Shown one piece after another: positions 1 through 5,474 of a stretch of 5,474 nucleotides of DNA. How positions within the stretch are numbered: the first letter of the stretch is position 1; each line of letters opens with the position of its first letter. A program made the translations under genes and the position numbers. The notes under the pieces are model-generated. The model made no database searches and was not told the DNA's origin. It saw nothing but the letters and a program-made list of their open reading frames with translations. This DNA comes from Candidatus Nomurabacteria bacterium (GTDB lineage: Bacteria; Patescibacteriota; Minisyncoccia; Phycocordibacterales; UBA9973): the NCBI GenBank assembly GCA_943356455.1, contig CALRFB010000037.1, positions 1-5,474 on the forward strand, in the 5' to 3' direction.

Positions 1-583
1 GAAATAAATGACCTTCAAATTCCATTCCTGTAGTTATAAATTCTTTTTTATCAAACATAGGCAAAAGTGGAGCCAGTATATCTGCCATTTCCATTGAGTT
101 CGCACCCTCGGGTAGTGTAACCTTTACACGACTAATACCATAGCGACCATATGAAAGTTTGTCTGCGATTGTAATAACAGACTGCGGACTATCAAAAATA
201 TAGTAGCCGGCTCGTATACCCCTGTTGCCCGAAAGAACAATGACAAGAGTTTGAAAAACAACGGCCGAACGAACGATGTGTTCTTTTTCAAGCATTTGTC
301 CAGCTTTGATGACACTCGTTCCTTCTGGTATTTCAATAAGTTTATTTACAGGAAAATCTGTCGGCGCCTTAGCAAGAGAAAACAGTACAGCAGATGCTGC
401 TAAAACCAAAATCAAAATAACGAGAAAAAAACGAAACAGTACTTTGCTCAGCAACGATTGCTTGGGTTCGTTATTTTTAGAAGGGTCGTTTGGATTTTCG
501 GGAGCTTGCTTACCTTTGCGAAGCTTTGGAAACTTCGGCAATTTGGAAAATGATCCTTTTTTAAATGTAATAGAAATGGGCAT
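1..583 (-). CDS. mltG: Endolytic murein transglycosylase MltG, N-terminal part (cut by window edge)
   Basis: MltG (YceG-like family) cleaves nascent peptidoglycan strands at the outer face of the inner membrane and is thought to end glycan elongation. The visible 194 residues show a basic, proline-rich cytoplasmic tail (about 1-47), one transmembrane helix (about 49-71, RFFLVILILVLAASAVLF core), then the LysM-like region (IEIPEGTSVIKAGQML, about 83-98) and the conserved sequence from NRGIRAGYYIF to VTLPEG (about 120-160). The last residues are EFEGHLF; by family alignment the Glu of EG(H)LF, residue 190 here, matches the catalytic Glu of E. coli MltG (E218), so the catalytic domain is only just entered. 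The ATG at 581-583 lies 10 bases after the upstream stop and has no Shine-Dalgarno, which suggests co-transcription and perhaps translational coupling. The tail of about 48 residues before the membrane helix looks long. The family is clear; the rest lies outside the window. Confidence 0.9.
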   Translation of the reverse strand, partial: MPISITFKKGSFSKLPKFPKLRKGKQAPENPNDPSKNNEPKQSLLSKVLFRFFLVILILVLAASAVLFSLAKAPTDFPVNKLIEIPEGTSVIKAGQMLEKEHIVRSAVVFQTLVIVLSGNRGIRAGYYIFDSPQSVITIADKLSYGRYGISRVKVTLPEGANSMEMADILAPLLPMFDKKEFITTGMEFEGHLF

Positions 584-593
584 GAATTGTATT

Positions 594-1853
594 TTATATT
601 GGCAAGTTTGCAGGTGGTTCTGATTTTTTGGATTCAATGCGTTTAAATGTCGGTGTTTCAAGTACGCGACCTGGGAAGTGGAATATTGTGGCGAGCTCTT
701 CTGTAGTCAAAACAAAAGGCTTGCGTTCAATAAGCACACCGCCGGCGCGTGTATGTTTCCAAGGTTTATGAAAATAACCGCGATTACGATACGCTTCCAA
801 AATCTCCGTTTTCATACGAGTTGTACGATTGCCAGTAAAATCTTGCCAGGGGTAATCGAAGCTCGTTGTGTGTACAGGTTTAAATGCATTCATGTTACCC
901 GAATTAAATTGCTTAAATAATCCAAGCAACCCGGTGATATGGATAGGCTTGAACATGTCTTTGTGTGCCAAATATAGACCACGAATACCAGTATCAAATC
1001 CATACTTTGTAATACTTCGTTCGATCGCTGCCACCATATCGCTTTCACCTTTTGTGGTTCGTGCTGGTGATGTTGTACCCGCTAGGGGTTTCTGCTGCTT
1101 TACTTTCAATTCGTCAATAATTCCTTGACCGAGTTTTTTCCAATCGTGTTTCTTGAACCAGTGTTTAGGGTCAGGGTATCTTCCCCACTGCGCAGCTTGA
1201 ATAATGATTTGCAGCCACATTTGTTCGCCAGCACCAAGTGAACCCATATATTCAATCGTTGGTGCAATCGGATCGATCTTTTCTTCTTCTTCCATACCGC
1301 TGCTTTTATCCAAACCAAAATCAACGTATGTTTTAATAGGAAATGGATCATCTTTGGTTAAAGTAAATTCACCACCAAACATATTCCAATCAGCGGATTT
1401 GTTGTATGTTGGAATCATGTCTGTGTAGTCGTCAGTTTGAACAACTTCCACCTGAGGGAACTGCGCATAGAGTTGTGCCTCGATAATCGGTCGGAATTTT
1501 TCTTGTGTGTATATAAAAAAGAATAGACGGCCTTCAATCGAAACTATTTCGAGAGAAAACCAGGCGGGCACATTGCCCAACCAGTACTTTTGCACCCATG
1601 TACCTACACCACCAGTCTGGTAAAAAGCATTTGCTAGAAATATTTCCATCGCTGCGGGCGATTTGAATACATCCTGCGGAACGCGAATTTGGAGCAACGT
1701 CCATTTGAGTCCGAGAATATGTACCTTGCGAATGTACCGCAACCAACTCGTCCATGCGGCCGCACCTAAAACGAGTGGAAGTAGGTATGGTAAAAAAATA
1801 CCAACATACTTGAAACCGTTTTGGGTAACACCTGTAAATAGATCACTAAACAT
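594..1853 (-). CDS. Membrane-anchored protein resembling the N-terminal domain of CPR VirB4/HerA-type ATPases (DUF8128-like), without a motor domain
   Basis: The product is 419 residues from the ATG at 1851-1853. One hydrophobic helix (about residues 14-35, ending in WTSWLRY) anchors a mostly soluble protein. After it come LLQIRVPQD (53-61), an alpha/beta region with SLEIVSIEGRLFFFIYT (100-116), an acidic stretch near 187-193 (GMEEEEKID), and a C-terminal block FVLTTEELATIFHFPG...TPTFKRIESKKSEPPANLPI (380-419). From memory, the QIRVP and TEELAT...PPANLP blocks recur in Patescibacteria proteins that then continue into a P-loop ATPase (VirB4/TraG/HerA-like, domain name DUF8128). Here the protein stops at that junction and no Walker A or B motif is present. 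An upstream in-frame ATG at 1890-1892 would give 432 residues, but its codons lie in the terminator stem and promoter, so it was rejected. mltG follows after 10 bases. Molecular function is unknown; a link to envelope or secretion assembly is inference. Confidence 0.8.
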   Translation of the reverse strand: MFSDLFTGVTQNGFKYVGIFLPYLLPLVLGAAAWTSWLRYIRKVHILGLKWTLLQIRVPQDVFKSPAAMEIFLANAFYQTGGVGTWVQKYWLGNVPAWFSLEIVSIEGRLFFFIYTQEKFRPIIEAQLYAQFPQVEVVQTDDYTDMIPTYNKSADWNMFGGEFTLTKDDPFPIKTYVDFGLDKSSGMEEEEKIDPIAPTIEYMGSLGAGEQMWLQIIIQAAQWGRYPDPKHWFKKHDWKKLGQGIIDELKVKQQKPLAGTTSPARTTKGESDMVAAIERSITKYGFDTGIRGLYLAHKDMFKPIHITGLLGLFKQFNSGNMNAFKPVHTTSFDYPWQDFTGNRTTRMKTEILEAYRNRGYFHKPWKHTRAGGVLIERKPFVLTTEELATIFHFPGRVLETPTFKRIESKKSEPPANLPI

Positions 1854-1863
1854 ATACTCGAAA

Positions 1864-1872
1864 ATTATACCA
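1864..1872 (-). promoter_or_regulatory. Extended -10 promoter immediately before the gene at 594-1853
   Basis: On the minus strand, TGGTATAAT is a perfect TGn-TATAAT extended -10. No good -35 lies 16-18 bases upstream, as is usual for extended -10 promoters. Transcription should start about 6-7 bases downstream, near 1857, leaving only a few bases before the ATG at 1853. The message would be leaderless or nearly so, and there is no Shine-Dalgarno. It probably drives both this gene and mltG. Confidence 0.7.
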
Positions 1873-1884
1873 TGACGTATATAT

Positions 1885-1979
1885 AAAAACACACCGGAAA
1901 GGGGCTTTCGAGCGCGACTGGCGCGAGAATGGAGAATTTTTTCAACAGAAAAAATTCGTACCCTTGGAGGTGTGTTTTT
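1885..1979 (-). terminator. Structured intergenic element; probable bidirectional terminator
   Basis: An 11-base perfect inverted repeat (AAAAACACACC at 1885-1895, GGTGTGTTTTT at 1969-1979) closes the element. Inside it, after a symmetric 3x3 internal loop, AAGGG (1899-1903) pairs with CCCTT (1961-1965). The enclosed part holds a perfect 10-bp hairpin, GAATTTTTTC (1934-1943) with GAAAAAATTC (1948-1957) and an AACA loop. It also holds a small CGCG/CGCG hairpin at 1913-1925. Both strands end in a T run, so either could terminate transcription; the minus strand matters because the gene at 1985-3013 ends 5 bases before it. The loop between the outer arms is unusually long and structured for a simple terminator. 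The pairings are seen directly; the function is inferred. Confidence 0.6.
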
Positions 1980-1984
1980 TATTA

Positions 1985-3013
1985 TTACGCTATTGTATAA
2001 AGTCCTTGCTTATTTTTTTTGAAATACTTTGCATTCTGCAAGTTAACGAGAATAGTATTTTTTTTGAGGAAACGTTCCTTGAGGACTTTATCGACAATAT
2101 CTTCTTTTGACATTGGGCCATTCTTTTTGAGAATTTCTTTGATGACATCTTTGACGACACCAGGTTTGTAGCCCCATTCAGCGAGACCGTATGTACCGCG
2201 TCCCACGAGAACAAAGCGGGTATCTTTGATAAGTTCATTGTGAGTTGTTGCTATATGAGTCTTTTTACCAAACGTGGTTTCGATGGCTTTAGCGACTTCT
2301 CGAAAGTGCATTGGGTTGCCGTGTTTGCGCATAATCAGGTATGCAAAATCCTTGATACCACGGGTTTTTACATTTGGAGATTCTGCTACGCCCCATTCAT
2401 TCAATGGGTTTGACTTGATAGCTTTTGACATACCAAGCCAACGGCGCGCTATCTCTTCGCTCAGATAGTCGGCATTGATAGCTTTGAGCTCTTCGAGAAA
2501 ACGGGTGATGATCTCAGCTTCAGGAACGAGTTCATCATTTGCAAGTGTGCCATAAAGTTTTTTGAGAGCATTGTGGACTTCAGTACTGATAGATTCATCT
2601 ACTGTCCAGCGTGCATGAAATTCTTCATCTTCATTGTGCTTTTTAAAATCGTCTCCGAGTACGAGATAGAAATGGAAATGATTTTTGGTTTCCTCGTCTT
2701 TACCAAGACTTGCGAGGAGTTCTTCTTCGGCAACTACAGAGCCAAGAGAAAGGAGTGCTTTTTTTAGTTCATCAAATGCCAATTTTTCTGCAGCATACAC
2801 GTCTGACTTGCGAATGGTCGTAAGGGCGGCATTTTCGATCTGGCGAACACGTTCACGAGTAATACTGTACTTTTTCCCGATCGCTTCAAGAGTCTTGCGT
2901 TCAGCGTCTGGGGTTAACCCAAAGCGAGAAACGACGACATCGTGAGCACGGTCCTGGAGGACTGAGAGAATACGTTTTGTTACCTGTTTTGGTTTAATGT
3001 TTGTAGTTGCCAT
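1985..3013 (-). CDS. Sigma-70 region 4 / HARE-HTH fusion DNA-binding protein
   Basis: This 342-residue protein begins with a clear sigma-70 region 4 (about 11-70). RFGLTPDAERKTLEAIGKKY leads into the helix-turn-helix ITRERVRQIENAALTTIRKS, the part that in sigma factors contacts the -35 element. No sigma region 2 is present, so it is unlikely to act alone as a sigma factor. A charged helical middle (about 71-215) is followed by a HARE-HTH-like winged helix (about 220-285, with MRKHGNPMHFREVAKAI and FVLVGRGTYGLAEWGY), the fold found in RNA polymerase delta subunits. A further winged-helix segment (about 286-342, VIKEILKKNGPMSKEDIVDKVL ending QGLYTIA) completes it. A role as a transcription regulator or polymerase accessory factor is inferred. 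The ATG is preceded by a weak GGA about 6 bases upstream and by its own promoter. The typA stop lies 75 bases upstream, so read-through is possible as well. Confidence 0.85.
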   Translation of the reverse strand: MATTNIKPKQVTKRILSVLQDRAHDVVVSRFGLTPDAERKTLEAIGKKYSITRERVRQIENAALTTIRKSDVYAAEKLAFDELKKALLSLGSVVAEEELLASLGKDEETKNHFHFYLVLGDDFKKHNEDEEFHARWTVDESISTEVHNALKKLYGTLANDELVPEAEIITRFLEELKAINADYLSEEIARRWLGMSKAIKSNPLNEWGVAESPNVKTRGIKDFAYLIMRKHGNPMHFREVAKAIETTFGKKTHIATTHNELIKDTRFVLVGRGTYGLAEWGYKPGVVKDVIKEILKKNGPMSKEDIVDKVLKERFLKKNTILVNLQNAKYFKKNKQGLYTIA

Positions 3014-3039
3014 ATATATCCATTATTATTAGTAACCCC

Positions 3040-3067
3040 AATATATCATTATTATAAATTAAGTCAA
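3040..3067 (-). promoter_or_regulatory. Sigma-A/70-type promoter of the sigma4-HARE gene
   Basis: On the minus strand, TTGACT (3062-3067) and TATATT (3040-3045) are separated by 16 bases. The predicted start near 3033 gives a leader of about 20 bases before the ATG at 3013. It lies wholly in the spacer after typA, so the gene can be transcribed independently of typA. Confidence 0.65.
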
Positions 3068-3088
3068 CAGCCCCTTGACGAACGTCAA

Positions 3089-4885
3089 TTATGTGTTTTT
3101 TCGCACAGCACGGACTCGATCAAGTTCTGTCAAATACTTCTTACGAAGTCGCACTGACTTTGGCGTTATTTCCAAATACTCGTCGTCTGCCATGACTTCC
3201 AATCCCCTTTCAATACTGAGTGTAAAGGCTGGTTTTAGGACAATAGCTTCATCTGTACCCGAAGCTCGCATGTTGGTTAGCTGTTTACCCTTGATCGGAT
3301 TTACCGACATTTCCTCACCTTTGGTTACGTTACCGATAACCATACCTTCGTATACTTCTGCACCGTGTTCGATATAGAGCACACCACGATCTTGGAGATT
3401 GCCGAGCGCAAAAGCCACTGCTTTTCCAGCAATCATAGAAGCCATGGAGCCAACTTCACGTGAACGAATTTCACCAGCATAAGGCTTAAAGCCGATAACG
3501 CGTGAAGACATGATTCCTTCGCCTTTTGTATCTACGACGAATTGACTGCGATAGCCGAGTAAACCGCGAGTTGGTATTTCAAAAGATAAACGTGTGAGTC
3601 CTTCTTTTTCTTCCATATGAGTCATGATGCCACGACGGCGTGTGATTTTCTCCACGACAGCACCGGAAGATATCGAAGGAACATCGATGATAAGTTCTTC
3701 GTATGGTTCACTTTTTGTACCATTTTCTTCGTGGTAAATAACGTGTGGTTGGGAAACCTGTAGTTCGTATCCTTCGCGTCGCATATTTTCGAGTAAAACT
3801 GCAATATGCAATTCGCCACGACCATACACTTTGTATGTTGCACCACCGTCAAAATCCACACGGAGCCCGACGTTAATTTCAAGTTCTTTCTCCAAACGTT
3901 CACGAATCTGGCGACCAGTTACGAATTTACCTTCACGTCCCGCAAACGGAGAATCGTTCACCAAAAAGTCTAGGGAAATAGTTGGCTCATCAATAGCAAT
4001 AGCTGGGAGAGCAGAAGCGATTTCGTCGGCGGCTATCGTTTCTCCGATATAAATGTCTGGAATACCTGCAATCATGGCGATGTCGCCGGATTCTACACGC
4101 TCTGTGTCTTTACGACTAATACCTTCAAATGTAAAAATCTTGGTTATCTTACCCTTGCGAGTATCGCCATTGGCTTTTTTTACATAGATAGAATCGCCCG
4201 CTTTAGCAGATCCATCGTAGACGCGCACGATAGCCATACGACCGAGAAAGTTGTCATATCCCAAATTGAATACTTGCGAAATAAAAGGTGCCTCAATGTT
4301 TCCAGTAGCGATAGGTACCTCTTCGAGAATAAGGTCGAGTAATGGTTCGAGATTTTTACGCTCATCGTCTATTTTACGCATTGCTACACCTTCACGTCCG
4401 ATAGCGTAAATAGTTTTAAAATTGATCTGCTCTTCGGTTGCACCGAGTTCTATAAAAAGTTCAAGCACTTCATCGTGGACGCGATTTGCATCGGCGGCTG
4501 GCTTGTCAATTTTATTGATAACAACAATAGGTATTAAACCAAGCTCGAGTGACTTTTTCAAAACGAAACGAGTCTGTGGCATTGGGCCTTCTTGAGCATC
4601 GACAAGTAGAAGCACTGAGTCAATGGCACGCAATACACGTTCAACTTCGGAGCCAAAGTCGGCGTGACCTGGTGTATCAACGATATTTATTTTAGTGCCT
4701 TTGTAGTTTACTGAAGTATTTTTAGAGTAGATCGTAATACCACGTTCCTGTTCGATAGCATTTGAGTCCATCGTAATACCCTCGCCAACCATGCCACATT
4801 CACGCATGAGTGCATCGGTGAGAGTGGTTTTACCGTGGTCCACGTGAGCGATAATAGCAATATTACGAATTTCAGTTGGTTGCAT
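3089..4885 (-). CDS. typA: Translational GTPase TypA/BipA
   Basis: TypA/BipA is an EF-G-like GTPase that binds the 70S ribosome and supports ribosome assembly and translation under stress or cold. The 598-residue product has full family length. The GTPase motifs are in order: G1 AHVDHGKT (13-20), switch I ERGITI (47-52), G3 DTPGH (70-74, with the catalytic-type His74) and G4 NKID (124-127). The G5 position reads YAIGREG (160-166) where E. coli BipA has YASALNG, so the usual Ser is Ile. Beta-barrel domain 2 follows (about 200-290), then the EF-G-like domains with YGRGELHIAVLLENMRREG (about 354-372). The TypA-specific C-terminus includes RRRGIMTHME, PTRGLLGYRSQF, VNPIKGKQLTNMRASGTDEA and the terminal TPKSVRLRKKYL. 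The ATG start lies directly before the conserved EIRNIAIIAHVDHG; no Shine-Dalgarno is visible. The identity is certain. Confidence 0.98.
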   Translation of the reverse strand: MQPTEIRNIAIIAHVDHGKTTLTDALMRECGMVGEGITMDSNAIEQERGITIYSKNTSVNYKGTKINIVDTPGHADFGSEVERVLRAIDSVLLLVDAQEGPMPQTRFVLKKSLELGLIPIVVINKIDKPAADANRVHDEVLELFIELGATEEQINFKTIYAIGREGVAMRKIDDERKNLEPLLDLILEEVPIATGNIEAPFISQVFNLGYDNFLGRMAIVRVYDGSAKAGDSIYVKKANGDTRKGKITKIFTFEGISRKDTERVESGDIAMIAGIPDIYIGETIAADEIASALPAIAIDEPTISLDFLVNDSPFAGREGKFVTGRQIRERLEKELEINVGLRVDFDGGATYKVYGRGELHIAVLLENMRREGYELQVSQPHVIYHEENGTKSEPYEELIIDVPSISSGAVVEKITRRRGIMTHMEEKEGLTRLSFEIPTRGLLGYRSQFVVDTKGEGIMSSRVIGFKPYAGEIRSREVGSMASMIAGKAVAFALGNLQDRGVLYIEHGAEVYEGMVIGNVTKGEEMSVNPIKGKQLTNMRASGTDEAIVLKPAFTLSIERGLEVMADDEYLEITPKSVRLRKKYLTELDRVRAVRKNT

Positions 4886-4946
4886 TTGCGAGAATATAAA
4901 AGTTAAAAGTAAGTAAAAATAAAATGCCTCGCGGCTTTGTGGAACT

Positions 4947-4975
4947 ATAGTACCACGGATTTTAAATCGTTACAA
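4947..4975 (-). promoter_or_regulatory. typA promoter (-35 plus extended -10)
   Basis: On the minus strand, TTGTAA (4970-4975) and TACTAT (4947-4952) are spaced by 17 bases, with TGG directly before the -10 giving an extended -10. An overlapping TATAGT is the alternative -10, with poorer spacing. The predicted start is near 4940, giving an AU-rich leader of about 55 bases. That leader opens with a small hairpin, GCC-GCGA-GGC (4926-4935), followed by a T-rich run. Confidence 0.55.
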
Positions 4976-5003
4976 GGTACTTTCCTAGAGTCTACTTTTA
5001 TTG

Positions 5004-5009
5004 TATAGT
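5004..5009 (+). promoter_or_regulatory. Probable -10 box of the gene at 5026-5400
   Basis: TATAGT differs from the TATAAT consensus at one base. No convincing -35 is present (TTTCCT at 17-base spacing). The predicted transcription start near 5016 leaves about 10 bases before the ATG at 5026. It also places the upstream in-frame GTG at 5008 inside the promoter, which argues for the ATG as the true start. Confidence 0.45.
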
Positions 5010-5025
5010 GCAAAAAAAACTTGAT

Positions 5026-5400
5026 ATGGACATAGCACTTGAAAGCACACGTCGGATGGACGACGCCACCTACATTACTGCAGTTCTCGACTACCTCAGG
5101 GGTAATCTGCATACCAACTTCACCACAGAACCGCTCTACAAACGGGAAAAAGACCAAGGTATTATGACTCGGTTTTCTCTACATCATGAACGAAAAAAAG
5201 TGACTATCGATGTATACACCGACAGACTGATGAAAATCAGATTATATGATGAAAAGCACATCCAATACAAATGCATTATGTATGATGGATATGACACGGG
5301 TCTGATATCGTTAATCACCCTGAATTCTCATCTGGACTCGCTTCGTTTTTTTATCGCATTTGGTGAAATAGATTACGAGAATTACAAGTCAGGACACTAA
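5026..5400 (+). CDS. Uncharacterised small protein, divergent from typA
   Basis: I do not recognise this 124-residue protein. It has no signal peptide, no membrane helix and no nucleotide-binding or metal-binding motif. The N-terminal third looks helical (DDATYITAVLDYLRGNLH, about 12-29). The rest alternates short strand-like segments (TRFSLHH, KVTIDVY, MKIRLYD, YKCIMYDGYD) before LISLITLNSHLDSLRFFIAFGEIDY, which suggests a small soluble alpha+beta fold. The ATG at 5026 is preferred; a GTG at 5008 would add six residues but overlaps the likely -10 box, and a further ATG lies at 5056. No Shine-Dalgarno is visible. It is probably a real gene because it has a plausible promoter, fills the space between typA and a strong terminator, and that terminator begins 4 bases after its stop. 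It appears to be a single-gene transcript. Its function is unknown. Confidence 0.7.
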   Translation: MDIALESTRRMDDATYITAVLDYLRGNLHTNFTTEPLYKREKDQGIMTRFSLHHERKKVTIDVYTDRLMKIRLYDEKHIQYKCIMYDGYDTGLISLITLNSHLDSLRFFIAFGEIDYENYKSGH

Positions 5401-5403
5401 AAC

Positions 5404-5430
5404 AAAAACCGCATTCGTGCGGTTTTTTTT
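5404..5430 (+). terminator. Strong intrinsic terminator, bidirectional in form
   Basis: A perfect 10-bp stem, AAAAACCGCA (5404-5413) with TGCGGTTTTT (5418-5427), closes a UUCG tetraloop and is followed by T residues to 5430. It starts just after the stop codon of the gene at 5026-5400. The A run on the left means it could also stop minus-strand transcription coming from beyond the window. Confidence 0.93.
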
Positions 5431-5452
5431 ATTTTCTAACGCTTACAAAAAA

Positions 5453-5458
5453 TATAAT
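5453..5458 (+). promoter_or_regulatory. Possible -10 box at the right edge
   Basis: A consensus TATAAT occurs in the AT-rich stretch after the terminator. No good -35 is visible (TATTTT at 17-base spacing). It could serve a plus-strand gene starting beyond the window, but such hexamers arise easily in AT-rich spacers. Confidence 0.25.
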
Positions 5459-5474
5459 TTAGTGGTGTAGTTTT

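Noticed and set aside
1106..1428. Overlapping ORFs on both strands inside the genes, such as those at 1106-1351 and 1204-1428
   Set aside because: They lie inside well-supported coding regions, have no family-like sequence, and have no promoter or start signals of their own.
1854..1892. Upstream ATG start adding 13 residues to the membrane-anchored protein
   Set aside because: Its codons overlap the terminator stem and the TGGTATAAT promoter, so a transcript from that promoter would not contain them.
3075..3088. Palindrome TTGACGAACGTCAA just after the typA stop, as a terminator
   Set aside because: The 6-bp arms leave only two bases between them, and no T run follows on the minus strand (GGGGCTG instead). 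It may be chance or a weak operator.
594..5400. Recoded UGA (as in Gracilibacteria or SR1)
   Set aside because: All four complete genes end in TAA and none needs an in-frame TGA to be read through, so the window gives no evidence for recoding.
5461..5474. Resemblance of AGTGGTGTAGTTTT to a tRNA 5' end
   Set aside because: Position 14 would be T instead of the invariant A, the TATAAT box would lie too close for a normal precursor, and the window ends before any cloverleaf could be tested.
1..5474. CRISPR array, insertion sequence, phage or defence genes
   Set aside because: No regularly spaced repeats, transposase, integrase, nuclease or toxin-antitoxin-like proteins were seen on either strand.

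Overview
The window looks like ordinary chromosome from a reduced-genome bacterium of the Patescibacteria (candidate phyla radiation, probably Parcubacteria-like). The main evidence is the gene at 594-1853. Its N-terminal 'QIRVP' segment and its C-terminal 'TEELATIFHFP...SKKSEPPANLP' block match, from memory, a domain common in that group in front of VirB4/HerA-type ATPases. A sigma-region-4 protein with HARE-type winged-helix domains, AT-rich spacers, weak or absent Shine-Dalgarno sequences and TAA at every visible stop agree with this. No database search was possible, so the taxonomic call is an inference.

Layout, left to right. At 1-583 (minus) is the N-terminal part of MltG, a membrane-anchored lytic transglycosylase, cut by the window edge just after its presumed catalytic glutamate. 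Only 10 bases upstream of it, 594-1853 (minus) encodes the membrane-anchored domain protein, probably in one operon with mltG, driven by an extended -10 promoter almost touching the start codon. A structured, nearly symmetric element fills 1885-1979; it probably terminates the gene before it and may be more than a terminator. At 1985-3013 (minus) is a 342-residue DNA-binding protein joining sigma-70 region 4 to HARE-HTH and winged-helix segments, with its own TTGACT/TATATT promoter. At 3089-4885 (minus) is a complete typA/bipA, encoding a ribosome-binding GTPase. A 140-base divergent promoter region separates it from an unrecognised 124-residue protein at 5026-5400 (plus), which ends at a textbook bidirectional terminator. 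The last 44 bases hold only a possible -10 box.

Functionally the window combines envelope genes (mltG and the membrane-anchored protein), a transcription-related regulator and a translation GTPase. I do not see a clear new defence or mobile system. The least explained parts are the structured element at 1885-1979, the motor-less membrane protein next to mltG, and the orphan gene at 5026-5400.
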